24,670 nucleotides of DNA, taken from assembly GCA_964398355.1 (NCBI GenBank), contig CAYNMM010000042.1, positions 1 through 24,670 on the forward strand, written 5' to 3'. A program made the position numbers and the translations under genes. How positions within the stretch are numbered: the first letter of the stretch is position 1; each line of letters begins with the position of its first letter. Below are positions 14,341 to 23,232 of the stretch, one piece after another. Origin of the DNA: WFZT01 sp964398355 (GTDB lineage: Bacteria > Hydrothermota > Hydrothermia > B15-G9 > WFZT01). The notes under the pieces were generated by a model that saw only the letters and a list, made by a program, of their open reading frames with translations, made no database searches and had not been told where the DNA came from.

Positions 14341-14808
14341 TCACCACTTGAAGTGAGCAAATACCTTATTGGCCTCAGCCATTTTATGGGTATTTTCTCT
14401 GATCTTCATAGCGGCGCCGGTACCTTTTGAGGCCTCTATTAACTCATTTGCGAGTCTTTCAAACATTCTTCTTTCACCTCTCCCTCTTGCAGCCTTAATA
14501 ATCCACTTAATTGCGAGAGAGAGCTGTCTCTTGGGCCTCACTTCAACTGGTACCTGATACGTCGCACCACCAACCCTACGAGGCCTCACCTCGAGCTTGG
14601 GCTTCACATTTTCTATAGCTTTTTCAAACACTTCATACCCATTCTGTCCCGTTTTCTCCTCAATATATTCAAGGGCCCTGTAGAAAATTTTCTGTGCAAG
14701 GGCCTTTTTCCCATCCCACATCAAATTGTTGATAAATTTAGCTGCTATTACTGACCCGTATTTTGGGTCAGGTGCTATATGTCTCTCCGGTGCTCTTCTT
14801 CTTCTCAT
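14341..14808 (-). CDS. rpsG: 30S ribosomal protein S7
   Basis: Encodes a 155-residue primary 16S rRNA-binding protein of the head, lining the E site; in E. coli it represses the str operon. MRRRRAPERHIAPDPKYGSV, VRPRRVGGATYQVPVEVRP and RLANELIEASKGTGAAMKIRE are diagnostic. It has the short bacterial C-terminus (KVFAHFKW). GGGAG lies eight bases before the ATG. It is 18 bases from rpsL and six from fusA; the spacing leaves little room for the large rpsL-rpsG regulatory spacer known in E. coli. Confidence 0.98.
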   Translation of the reverse strand: MRRRRAPERHIAPDPKYGSVIAAKFINNLMWDGKKALAQKIFYRALEYIEEKTGQNGYEVFEKAIENVKPKLEVRPRRVGGATYQVPVEVRPKRQLSLAIKWIIKAARGRGERRMFERLANELIEASKGTGAAMKIRENTHKMAEANKVFAHFKW

Positions 14809-14826
14809 AATTTCATCTCCCGGGAA

Positions 14827-15201
14827 TTATGAACGGGGCCTTTTTGTTCCGTATAAAGACCTTGAATTTCTTCTACCTTCAACACCCGCAGCGTCGTATT
14901 TACCTCTCACAATATGATACTTAACACCAGGAAGATCTTTCACACGACCACCTCTCACAAGAACCACAGAGTGTTCCTGCAAATTGTGTCCTTCACCAGG
15001 TATATAAGCCACAACTTCTTTTCCATTAGTCAGTCTCACCTTGGCCACCTTCCTCAGTGCGGAATTTGGCTTTTTGGGTGTGGTTGTATAAACCCTGATA
15101 CACACCCCACGTTTTTGAGGATTACCCTCAAGCGCTGGAGACTTCGACTTTTTCGTCTTCGGCTTTCTCGGATGCCTTATCAATTGATTAATTGTTGGCA
15201 T
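14827..15201 (-). CDS. rpsL: 30S ribosomal protein S12
   Basis: Encodes a 124-residue decoding-centre protein. MPTINQLIRHPRK, GVCIRVYTTTPKKPNSALRK and GEGHNLQEHSVVLVRGGRVK followed by DLPGVKYH are textbook. The lysines at the classic streptomycin-resistance positions (in TPKKPNS and RVKDLPG) are wild type, and the aspartate that is methylthiolated in many bacteria is present. It is the first gene after the rpoC terminator, with a promoter at 15235-15263. AAAGGAGG lies six bases before the ATG, at the end of a short leader. Confidence 0.99.
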   Translation of the reverse strand: MPTINQLIRHPRKPKTKKSKSPALEGNPQKRGVCIRVYTTTPKKPNSALRKVAKVRLTNGKEVVAYIPGEGHNLQEHSVVLVRGGRVKDLPGVKYHIVRGKYDAAGVEGRRNSRSLYGTKRPRS

Positions 15202-15227
15202 ACAATTCCTCCTTTATCTTCGAGTAA

Positions 15228-15243
15228 GGTTAATTAATTAACC
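15228..15243. repeat. 16-base perfect palindrome over the str promoter
   Basis: GGTTAATTAATTAACC is its own reverse complement and covers the -10 region of the promoter for the rpsL-led unit. It could be an operator half-site pair, or simply an AT-rich -10 region. A palindrome of this length can occur by chance about once in a window of this size, so position is the main argument. Confidence 0.5.
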
Positions 15244-15263
15244 GATTTAAAAGTTTCTGTCAA
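15235..15263 (-). promoter_or_regulatory. Promoter of the str-S10-spc unit
   Basis: On the minus strand TTGACA (15258-15263) matches the consensus -35 box exactly. Seventeen bases later comes TAATTA (15235-15240), a poor -10 match; TTAATT with a spacing of 16 or GTTAAT with 15 are alternatives. The start of transcription would lie near 15225-15230, giving a leader of about 25-30 bases before rpsL. It is placed just after the rpoC terminator, where a new promoter is expected. Confidence 0.65.
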
Positions 15264-15277
15264 GTAAAATTTAAAAT

Positions 15278-15314
15278 GGTGGGGGGCATTTTGCTTCGCA
15301 AAATGCCCCCCACC
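15278..15314 (-). terminator. Intrinsic terminator after rpoC
   Basis: Two perfect 17-base arms (15278-15294 and 15298-15314) with a GAA loop in the transcript. The stem base is GC-rich (GGTGGGGGGC) and is followed on the minus strand by ATTTTAAATTTTA, an imperfect T-tract. It starts nine bases after the rpoC stop codon and lies just ahead of the rpsL promoter, so it separates the two transcription units, perhaps incompletely. Confidence 0.85.
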
Positions 15315-15323
15315 TTCTCGCCT

Positions 15324-18300
15324 CTATCCAGCTGCCTGAAGTTCCTCTCCTTCTTTCTCCTCTTCAGGCACTTCCTCTTCACCCACAACGATATCTCTGT
15401 ATTCCCTCAGTCCAGTTCCTGCTGGAATTAGATTTCCAATGATTACATTCTCCTTTAAACCTCTTAATTCATCAACCTTTCCCGCAACTGCTGCATTTGC
15501 AAGTACCTTTGTAGTCTCCTGGAACGAAGCAGCAGAAATGAAGCTCTCTGTCGCAAGAGATGCCCTTGTGATTCCAAGTAGTATGGGCTCGTACTGCGCA
15601 GGTTTTCCACCTCTCTTTCTCACTTCCTCGTTTTCCTCGATAACTTTAATGAAATCAACTATATCCCCCTGAATGAACTTTGTGTCTCCAGGATTCTCTA
15701 TCTTCACTTTTCTCATCATCTGACGGACAATAATTTCAATATGTTTGTCATCAATTTTCACACCTGAGAGTCTGTACACTTCCTGAATCTGATCGAGGAG
15801 GAACTCCTGCACATAATCCTTTCCTTTGATTCTTAATATGTCATGAGGATCAATGGGACCAGTTGTAAGAGGCTCACCAGCCTGGATTCTCTCTCCATTA
15901 CCAACAAGGAGATACTTACCAAACGGAATCAGGTATTCCCTCGGCTCACCCGCATCTGGAACTATTCGGATCCGGAAGTAACCTTTTTCAGGTGGATTAA
16001 TTTCCACCGTTCCGTCGATCTCTGCAACAATTGCTTTATCTTTGGGAGAGCGCGCCTCAAACAGTTCTTCAACTCGTGGCAAACCACCTGTGATATCCTT
16101 CGTTTTTCCAGCTTCACGTGGTACTCTCGCAACAATTTCTCCTGGATATACTTCCTCACCCTCTTTAACCGCAAGTCTTGCTTCATGGACGAGCGGAATC
16201 TCTTCAATCACCTCTTCTGTCTGCGGATCAACGATAAGAACTGTCGGGAAGTAACGTTTATGTTTATCAATCTCAATAACCCTTTCTATCTTGCCCTCTT
16301 CATACGTTTCTCTTAGCGTTATCCCCTCAACAAGATCTCTGAATTTAACCTTACCGGATCTCGTAGCGAGGATAGGAAGGGAATAAGGTTCCCATTCGAC
16401 AAGCGGTTGTCCTTTCTTCACCTTTTCTCCATCATCAACGAGTATATTTGCACCATACGGGACGCCAAACTCTCTTGAGACGTCATCATGTCTAACAATA
16501 ATTTTTCCTTTTTTGGAAAGGGAGACGACAGAACCATTTGATCTTTTAACTGTTTTTAGATTAACAAATTCGACGGTTCCATCAAATGGTGCCACATGTC
16601 TAACTTCTTCAGCAATACGTTCGGCGGCGCCACCTGTGTGGAACGTTCTAAGGGTCAACTGTGTACCGGGCTCACCAATTGACTGTGCTGCCATGACTCC
16701 GACCGCTTCGCCAATTTCCACCATCCGTCCTGTTGCAAGGTTTCTACCATAGCATTTAGCGCAAACACCGTGCTTTGCTTCACATCTCAATACTGTTCTC
16801 ACCTCAATGGATTCAATTCCGGCCTCTTCGATCTTTCTGGCTGCTTCCTCTGTAATCTCCTCATTATAATCCACAATGACCTCGCCAGTTATTGGATGCA
16901 CGACTCTATCAACGGAGACACGTCCAACAATCCTCTCTGAGAGCGGTTCAATCACTGTTTCGCCATCTTTCAGAGCAGATATTCTTCTCCCCATAATAGT
17001 GCCGCAATCCTCTTCTGTGATGACAACCTCCTGGGCAACGTCAACCAGTCTTCTTGTCAAATGACCTGCATCTGCCGTCTTCAACGCCGTATCAGACAAT
17101 CCTTTACGTGCACCATGGGTAGATATAAAGTACTCCAGCACACGTAGACCTTCTTTAAAGTTTGAAATAATCGGTGTCTCAATAAATTCACCGACACTCT
17201 CACGTCCTTTTCTTGGTCTCGCCATCAGTCCTCTCATACCAGCAAGCTGTCTCACCTGATCAATATTACCTCTCGCGCCCGACGTAACCATCATGTAGAT
17301 CGGATTAAATCCATCCTTATCTTTTTCAATCTTTTCAAACATTGCTTCTTTAACTTCTTCAGTAGCCCGTGTCCATATATCCAGAATCTTCTGATATCTT
17401 TCAATTCTCGAAATTAAACCTTTCTGCGCACCAAGTTCTACCTTCTCACGTTCCTCCATCGCTTCTCGAATAATCTCTTCCTTTTCTTCCGGAACAATCA
17501 TATCATCGATTCCAAAAGTGAGGCCAGATTTTGTGGCGTAAGAGAAACCGAGATTCTTCATGTCATCAAGGAACTTTGCAGTGACTTTATTCCCAAACCT
17601 TTTATGAATAGTCCAGACGAGATTTTGAATTTCCTTTTTGCCAAGATTCGAATTTATATATTCCATTCCTTCGGGAACAATATCATTAAAAATTATGCGT
17701 CCCATCGTGGTTTTTATATATTCACCGTTGATAGGGACTTCAATTTCTGCATGAAGATCTATAAGCCCGTTGTTGTAAGCGATTCTGGCCTCATCGATGG
17801 AGGCGAATCTTGTTCCCTCACCTCTGGCTCCTTTTTTCATCCTGGTGATATAGTAGATTCCAATAACCATATCCTGGGATGCAGAAGCGAGGGGTTTACC
17901 GTGGGCTGGTGAAAGAATATTGTTAACAGAGAGCAAAAGAGTGGAGCTTTCAAGCTGTGCTTCAAGTGAGATTGGGACGAATACGGCCATCTGATCACCA
18001 TCAAAGTCCGCATTATAAGCATTACACACAAGTGGATGCAATTTGATGGCCTTACCCTCTACGAGAACAGGCTCAAAAGCTTGAATTGAAACCCTATGAA
18101 GTGTCGGAGCACGGTTCAAAAGAACCGGATGATCTTTAACAACCTCCTCAAGCAGTTCCCATACCCCTTCATGTCTCTGCTGAAGGAGTCTTCTTGCAGA
18201 TCTGATAGACTGGGCAAGTCCAGATTCTTCAAGCTTATGTTCTACAAAAGGTTTAAACAATTCGATAGCCATTTCCTTTGGCAAGCCGACCTGATGAAGC

Positions 18301-19364
18301 TTGAGCTCGGGACCGACCACAATCACAGATCTACCGGAGTAATCAACACGTTTTCCAAGAAGATTTCTCCTTAGAAGCCCTTTCTTCCCCCTCAAAATAT
18401 CAGAGAGAGATTTGAGCTTTCTACCGCCGCGACCCACGACTGGTCTTCTTCTTCTGGAATTATCAAGAAGTGCATCAACGGCCTCTTGAAGCATCCTCTT
18501 CTCATTTCTCAAAATGATTTCAGGCGCATTAAGTTCAATCATATTCTTGAGACGGTTGTTTCTCGTTATCACACGTCTGTAAAGGTCATTTAGATCACTT
18601 GTTGCATATCTACCTCCATCGAGTGGAACAAGAGGTCTTAGATCAGGTGGAATCACGGGTAGCACTTCAAGAATCATCCATTCAGGACGCGATCCCGAAT
18701 TGAGAAAAGATTCAACGATCCTGAGTTTTTTGAGAATTTTACTCATTCTGAGTGGGGAGCGCTCCAGCTTCATCTGGGTTCTGAGTGTAATCGCCATCTC
18801 CTCAAGGTCGAGCTCAGAAAGTAATTTTTTGAGCGGCTCAGCACCCATTGAAGCCTCAAATTCGCCTTCTCCATATTCATCAAGTGCCTGTCTAAACTCC
18901 GCCTCAGTAAGTACCTGCCCTTTTACAAGAGGTGTATCACCGGGATCTGTAACAATATAAGAATCGTAGTAAAGAATATCTTCAAGCTGTCTTATCGTAA
19001 GGTCGAGTAAAAGCCCAATCATGGATGGGGGGACCTTGTAGTACCAGATGTGGGCAACAGGTACAGCGAGTTCAATGTGCCCCATCCTCTCTCTTCTGAC
19101 AGCAGAGGTTGTAACTTCAACTCCACAACGATCACAAATTATACCCTTATACCTTTTCCCTTTGTACTTACCACAGGCACACTCATAATCTTTTACAGGC
19201 CCAAAAATTCTTTCGCAGAACAATCCGTCTCTTTCAGGTTTTTGAGTTCTATAGTTAATTGTTTCAGCACGTTTAACTTCCCCGTATGACCAACTACGAA
19301 TGGCCTCCGGAGAAGCCAATTTTAATCTAATCGCAACTAAATCTTTGGGGTTTATATCAGCCAC
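15324..19364 (-). CDS. rpoC: DNA-directed RNA polymerase subunit beta'
   Basis: Encodes a 1346-residue catalytic subunit. The N-terminal zinc site has C62, C64, C77 and C80. The clamp and rudder regions precede the active-site NADFDGDQMA (451-460), whose three aspartates bind catalytic magnesium. The second zinc site uses C787, C861, C868 and C871. The trigger-loop start MAAQSIGEPGTQLTLRTFHT is at 891-910. After it comes an insertion of roughly 165 residues (about 920-1085) before AGKTKDITGGLPRVEELFEA, corresponding to the SI3-type insertion of Gram-negative enzymes; firmicute beta' lacks it. The C-terminal tail is acidic. It lies 20 bases after rpoB and ends just before a terminator. Confidence 0.99.
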   Translation of the reverse strand: MADINPKDLVAIRLKLASPEAIRSWSYGEVKRAETINYRTQKPERDGLFCERIFGPVKDYECACGKYKGKRYKGIICDRCGVEVTTSAVRRERMGHIELAVPVAHIWYYKVPPSMIGLLLDLTIRQLEDILYYDSYIVTDPGDTPLVKGQVLTEAEFRQALDEYGEGEFEASMGAEPLKKLLSELDLEEMAITLRTQMKLERSPLRMSKILKKLRIVESFLNSGSRPEWMILEVLPVIPPDLRPLVPLDGGRYATSDLNDLYRRVITRNNRLKNMIELNAPEIILRNEKRMLQEAVDALLDNSRRRRPVVGRGGRKLKSLSDILRGKKGLLRRNLLGKRVDYSGRSVIVVGPELKLHQVGLPKEMAIELFKPFVEHKLEESGLAQSIRSARRLLQQRHEGVWELLEEVVKDHPVLLNRAPTLHRVSIQAFEPVLVEGKAIKLHPLVCNAYNADFDGDQMAVFVPISLEAQLESSTLLLSVNNILSPAHGKPLASASQDMVIGIYYITRMKKGARGEGTRFASIDEARIAYNNGLIDLHAEIEVPINGEYIKTTMGRIIFNDIVPEGMEYINSNLGKKEIQNLVWTIHKRFGNKVTAKFLDDMKNLGFSYATKSGLTFGIDDMIVPEEKEEIIREAMEEREKVELGAQKGLISRIERYQKILDIWTRATEEVKEAMFEKIEKDKDGFNPIYMMVTSGARGNIDQVRQLAGMRGLMARPRKGRESVGEFIETPIISNFKEGLRVLEYFISTHGARKGLSDTALKTADAGHLTRRLVDVAQEVVITEEDCGTIMGRRISALKDGETVIEPLSERIVGRVSVDRVVHPITGEVIVDYNEEITEEAARKIEEAGIESIEVRTVLRCEAKHGVCAKCYGRNLATGRMVEIGEAVGVMAAQSIGEPGTQLTLRTFHTGGAAERIAEEVRHVAPFDGTVEFVNLKTVKRSNGSVVSLSKKGKIIVRHDDVSREFGVPYGANILVDDGEKVKKGQPLVEWEPYSLPILATRSGKVKFRDLVEGITLRETYEEGKIERVIEIDKHKRYFPTVLIVDPQTEEVIEEIPLVHEARLAVKEGEEVYPGEIVARVPREAGKTKDITGGLPRVEELFEARSPKDKAIVAEIDGTVEINPPEKGYFRIRIVPDAGEPREYLIPFGKYLLVGNGERIQAGEPLTTGPIDPHDILRIKGKDYVQEFLLDQIQEVYRLSGVKIDDKHIEIIVRQMMRKVKIENPGDTKFIQGDIVDFIKVIEENEEVRKRGGKPAQYEPILLGITRASLATESFISAASFQETTKVLANAAVAGKVDELRGLKENVIIGNLIPAGTGLREYRDIVVGEEEVPEEEKEGEELQAAG

Positions 19365-19384
19365 TTTTATTACCCCCTTTTGTT

Positions 19385-22300
19385 TTATTCTTCAACAATA
19401 ATTTCAACATCGAGTGCAAGGCCTCTAAGTTCCTTCAGCAACACATCGAATGAAGCTGGTAAACCTGGTTCCGGCGATTCCTCACCTTTAATAATTGCCT
19501 GATATAGTTGGTTTCTCCCTTTAATGTCATCTGATTTTACCGTTAGCATTTCCTGGAGTGTGTAGGCTGCGCCATAAGCTTCAAGCGCCCAGACTTCCAT
19601 CTCGCCAAATCTCTGGCCTCCAAAGTGTGATTTTCCACCAACCGGCTGCTGAGTAATGAGTGAATATGGTCCGGTTGCACGGGCATGGACCTTGTCCTCC
19701 ACCATGTGGATCAGCTTCATCATGTAGATATATCCTACAGTCACTGGAAAATCAAAATATTCCCCAGTCCTGCCGTCGCGGACCCTTACCTTCCCATCAC
19801 CGGGTAGTCCAGCGGATTCGAGCTCTTTTCTAATGTCTTCTATCGTCATAGACTGGAAAACAGGGGCTGCATAGTAAACTCCCTTTTCCTTTCCTGCCCA
19901 ACCGAGAATCGTTTCCAGAATCTGCCCCACATTCATACGTGAAGGAACACCAAGAGGATTCAAAACTATATCAACCGGCGTACCGTCATCAAGAAATGGC
20001 ATATCTTCCATTGAAGCAATCTTTGAGACAACTCCCTTATTTCCATGCCTTCCTGAAAGTTTATCACCGACCTGGATCTTCCTCTTCTGAGCAACGTAAA
20101 CCCTTATTAACTGAAGAACACCTGGTGGTAACTCATCCCCTCTCTCAATTTGTTCAAGCTCATTTTCAAGCTGATCCGTCAAATTCTGGAGAGATGTCTT
20201 TATCTGATATAGCACATCGGTAAACTGATCCTCTTTCTCTGCATTTTCAATAAAGTGTTCAGGAAAATCGAGATCGAGCAGGTTTACTTCTTCAAAGAAT
20301 TTTTCATCAAAAGTTTGCCCTTCCTGAATCACAAGTTTTCCACCTTTGGAATAAATATCTTTGGCAGCCTTTTCACCAAGTAAAATATCCTTGGCAATTT
20401 CAACAAACCTCTCTTTTAAAACCCTCTCTCTCTCGAGGGCTCTTCTCTCAGCTTCCTGCTTTTTCTCTCTTGCAATTCTAATGGATAGCGGATCGTCTTT
20501 TTTCCTTGAAAGGACAACTACATCCACGACCACACCAGTGACACCAGGGGGTACCCTTTTAGATGTATCTCTAACATCCTTCGCTTTCTCAGAGAATATC
20601 GCGTAAATAAGCTTTTCTTCCGGTGAAAGCTCCCTCTCACCCTTGGGTGAAATTTTTCCCACAAGGATATCGTCAGGTTTTACTTCAGCCCCAATCCGAA
20701 CAATTCCGTTCTCGTCAAGATTTTTAAGCATCTCTTCAGGGACATTCGGCAGATCACGTGTGACTTCCTCAGGGCCAAGTTTAGTTTCTCTCACCTCAAC
20801 CTCAAATTCCAGAATATGAATAGATGTAAACACATCATCTCTTGCCACTCTCTCAGAAATTATTATTGCGTCCTCAAAGTTGTATCCGAACCAGGGAACA
20901 AACGCAACAAGGAGATTCTTACCAAGTGCAAGTTCGCCATTTTTCGTTGAGGAGGCGTCAGCTATAACCTGGCCTTTTTTAACCTTATCTCCAACCTTAA
21001 CAAGTGGTCTCTGATTTAGAATCGTATTCTGATTTGATCTTTGGAACTTAGCCAGCTTGTACACATCGATATTTTCTTCAAATAGGCTCTTTCTCCTTCC
21101 TCTTCTTCTTGGCCTTACAACAATTTCATTGGCATCGACTTTAATAACCGTACCATCCCGTTCCGCCTTTACAACAGCGCCGGAGTCGTATGCAATTTTC
21201 CTTTCCATACCTGTTCCGACAATCGGTGGTTCAGTTTCAAGAAGTGGAACAGCCTGACGCTGCATGTTACATCCCATCAATGCACGGTTAGCATCATCGT
21301 GCTCAAGGAATGGAATCAGAGACGCTGAGGCAGATACAAGCTGCCTCGGTGAAACGTCGATAAAATCGACCTCCTCACGGTTAACAACCGGGTAAGCGCC
21401 AGCATGTCTTACCCAGACCTTTTCCGGGATAATCTGACCCGTCTCGGGATCAACAGGTGTATCAGCGGGAGCAATCTTATAATTCCTCTCTTCATACGGA
21501 GCAAGTTCGATTATCTCATCAGTCAAATAACCATTTTTAACCCTTATAAGTGGGGTTTCGATAAACCCCATTTCATTAATTTTTGCATAAGTTGTTAAAG
21601 AGGTGATGAGACCAATATTCTGACCTTCGGGAGTCTCAATCGGACACAATCTTCCATAGTGAGATGGATGCACATCACGAACTTCAAATCCTGCTGTTTC
21701 ACGTGTTAAACCACCTTTTCCAAGTGCCGAAAGCCTCCTTTTGTGAGTTAACTCAGATAGCGGATTGGTCTGATCGAGGAACTGAGAAAGTCTATCTGTG
21801 GTAAAGAAAGAAAGGATACTCGAACTGACAAGTCGAGGGTTGACAAGCTTCTTGGGAGTCATATCCTCTTCTTTACCAAGCAGCATCCTTTCTTTGATGA
21901 CTCTGGCAAGCCTCAACATTGAAATTCTAAACTGCTCGTATAATAACTCTCCAACTCTTCTCACCCTTCTATTGGCAAGATCATCTACATCGTCGCTGTG
22001 CTCTTCTCCGAGATACAGCTTAATCAGTCTTCGCATTATAGCGATAATATCGTCCATTGTCAGGACGTCTTTGTCCGGGTCCACGTTCAATTCGAGTCTT
22101 GTATTGAGCTTAAATCTACCAACTTTACCAAGGAAAAATCTCTGTGGTGAGAAAAAGAAATCATGAATGTACTGTCTTGCTTCCTCTTCATCTTTTGGAG
22201 GTGTGTATCTTAAAGTCCTATAAATATTTCCAAGTGCGTTTAACTCATCTTTAATTCTGTCCTGTCTCAACGTTGCGAGAAAAACATCGGCACCTGTTTC

Positions 22301-23128
22301 ATTCACATTAAGGACATAAACCTCATCTTTAAGTCTTGATATTATTTTATTCTTCACATCTTCATCAATCACCGTTCCAGCTTCAAAGAGAACTTCATCA
22401 GTCTCCTCATCGATGACATCTTTTGCGAGCAAATAAGTTTCAGGCTCAAGATCTATTACCTTTTTCTTTTCTATGAGGTCCCCGAAAAGGACCTCAATCA
22501 TTTTTTCAACTGTGTTGTAACCAAATGCCCTTAAAAATCTCGTGATTGGGATTCTTCTTCTCTTTGAGATTGTGATGCCGAAGACTTTTGTCCCATCGAT
22601 CGTAAACTCGATCCATGGACCACGATAGGGGACAAGAAGAGCCCGATGGGCAGCTGTACCCTTATATTCCGCTTCAAAATAAACGCCGGGTGACCTATGG
22701 AGCTGGTTGACAATTACCCTTTCTACTCCATTAACTATAAAAGTTCCCCTATCGGTCATGTATGGAAGATCACAAAGGTAAACTTCCTGCTGGGTGGCCT
22801 CTTTCAACTGACCTGTTTCTTCATCCTTGGCAAGAAGCCTTAGTGTCACCCACACGGGAACTGCATAAGTTAATTTTTTAGCCTTTGAATCATCAGGAGA
22901 ATACTTAGGATCACCCACTCTATAGCTTACAAATTCTATAACATAGCGTCCATGGATATCTTCTATAGGGAAAGTTTCGAGAAACACACCTTGAAGTCCT
23001 TCTTTTGACCTCTTGTTAGGTGGGATATCCTTCTGTAAAAATCTCTTGAAGGATTCCACCTGAACAACGAGAAGGTCAGGCATAGGAAACCTTTCTTCTT
23101 TATAACCGATCCTTTTTGTTGATTCCAT
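19385..23128 (-). CDS. rpoB: DNA-directed RNA polymerase subunit beta
   Basis: Encodes the 1247-residue beta subunit. The rifampicin pocket RLSQFLDQTNPLSELTHKRR is at 446-465. The positions matching E. coli D516, H526 and S531 are unchanged (D452, H462, S467), but the proline matching P535 is lysine (K471). GDKLSGRHGNKG is at 1021-1032, and the C-terminal GGQRFGEMEVWALEAYGA at 1170-1187 is conserved. A charged insertion with coiled-coil character lies at about 880-1000, as in many diderm bacteria. The ATG is the first in-frame start after an in-frame TGA. The best binding site (GGGAGGTGA) ends 12 bases before the ATG, an unusually long spacing. It lies 104 bases after rplL. Confidence 0.99.
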   Translation of the reverse strand: MESTKRIGYKEERFPMPDLLVVQVESFKRFLQKDIPPNKRSKEGLQGVFLETFPIEDIHGRYVIEFVSYRVGDPKYSPDDSKAKKLTYAVPVWVTLRLLAKDEETGQLKEATQQEVYLCDLPYMTDRGTFIVNGVERVIVNQLHRSPGVYFEAEYKGTAAHRALLVPYRGPWIEFTIDGTKVFGITISKRRRIPITRFLRAFGYNTVEKMIEVLFGDLIEKKKVIDLEPETYLLAKDVIDEETDEVLFEAGTVIDEDVKNKIISRLKDEVYVLNVNETGADVFLATLRQDRIKDELNALGNIYRTLRYTPPKDEEEARQYIHDFFFSPQRFFLGKVGRFKLNTRLELNVDPDKDVLTMDDIIAIMRRLIKLYLGEEHSDDVDDLANRRVRRVGELLYEQFRISMLRLARVIKERMLLGKEEDMTPKKLVNPRLVSSSILSFFTTDRLSQFLDQTNPLSELTHKRRLSALGKGGLTRETAGFEVRDVHPSHYGRLCPIETPEGQNIGLITSLTTYAKINEMGFIETPLIRVKNGYLTDEIIELAPYEERNYKIAPADTPVDPETGQIIPEKVWVRHAGAYPVVNREEVDFIDVSPRQLVSASASLIPFLEHDDANRALMGCNMQRQAVPLLETEPPIVGTGMERKIAYDSGAVVKAERDGTVIKVDANEIVVRPRRRGRRKSLFEENIDVYKLAKFQRSNQNTILNQRPLVKVGDKVKKGQVIADASSTKNGELALGKNLLVAFVPWFGYNFEDAIIISERVARDDVFTSIHILEFEVEVRETKLGPEEVTRDLPNVPEEMLKNLDENGIVRIGAEVKPDDILVGKISPKGERELSPEEKLIYAIFSEKAKDVRDTSKRVPPGVTGVVVDVVVLSRKKDDPLSIRIAREKKQEAERRALERERVLKERFVEIAKDILLGEKAAKDIYSKGGKLVIQEGQTFDEKFFEEVNLLDLDFPEHFIENAEKEDQFTDVLYQIKTSLQNLTDQLENELEQIERGDELPPGVLQLIRVYVAQKRKIQVGDKLSGRHGNKGVVSKIASMEDMPFLDDGTPVDIVLNPLGVPSRMNVGQILETILGWAGKEKGVYYAAPVFQSMTIEDIRKELESAGLPGDGKVRVRDGRTGEYFDFPVTVGYIYMMKLIHMVEDKVHARATGPYSLITQQPVGGKSHFGGQRFGEMEVWALEAYGAAYTLQEMLTVKSDDIKGRNQLYQAIIKGEESPEPGLPASFDVLLKELRGLALDVEIIVEE

Positions 23129-23168
23129 AAATTTAAAACTTCACCTCCCGACAAATTTATAATAATCC

Positions 23169-23210
23169 AGTATTCCCCTACAATTCCATTTCTGGAATGA
23201 GGGGAATACT
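23169..23210 (-). promoter_or_regulatory. Hairpin in the rplL-rpoB spacer (attenuator or processing site)
   Basis: An outer stem of 11 perfect pairs (AGTATTCCCCT, arms 23169-23179 and 23200-23210) encloses an inner 6-bp stem (23083-type offset avoided: arms 23183-23188 and 23193-23198). The inner stem is capped in the transcript by a GAAA loop, and an internal loop of 3 against 1 base lies between. It is not followed by a T-tract (GGATTATTATAAATTT on the minus strand), so it is not a full intrinsic terminator. E. coli has an attenuator and an RNase III site in this same spacer. By position this hairpin may tune or process rpoBC mRNA (inference). Confidence 0.65.
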
Positions 23211-23232
23211 TTGACCGGGAATATATTTATGT

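Noticed and set aside
21551..21570. Inverted repeat TGGGGTTT/AAACCCCA inside rpoB
   Set aside because: Eight base pairs only; it encodes the conserved MGFIETP segment, with no associated signal.
22474..22506. Plus-strand 8-bp hairpin followed by TTTTTT inside rpoB
   Set aside because: The stem is short, the T-run is four bases away, and the sequence encodes conserved beta residues (EVLFGDLIE); chance explains it.
23156..23183. Possible promoter for rpoB (TTGTAG, 16 bases, TATAAA on the minus strand)
   Set aside because: The -35 match is only three of six bases and lies inside the hairpin arm; AT-rich spacers give such matches easily.
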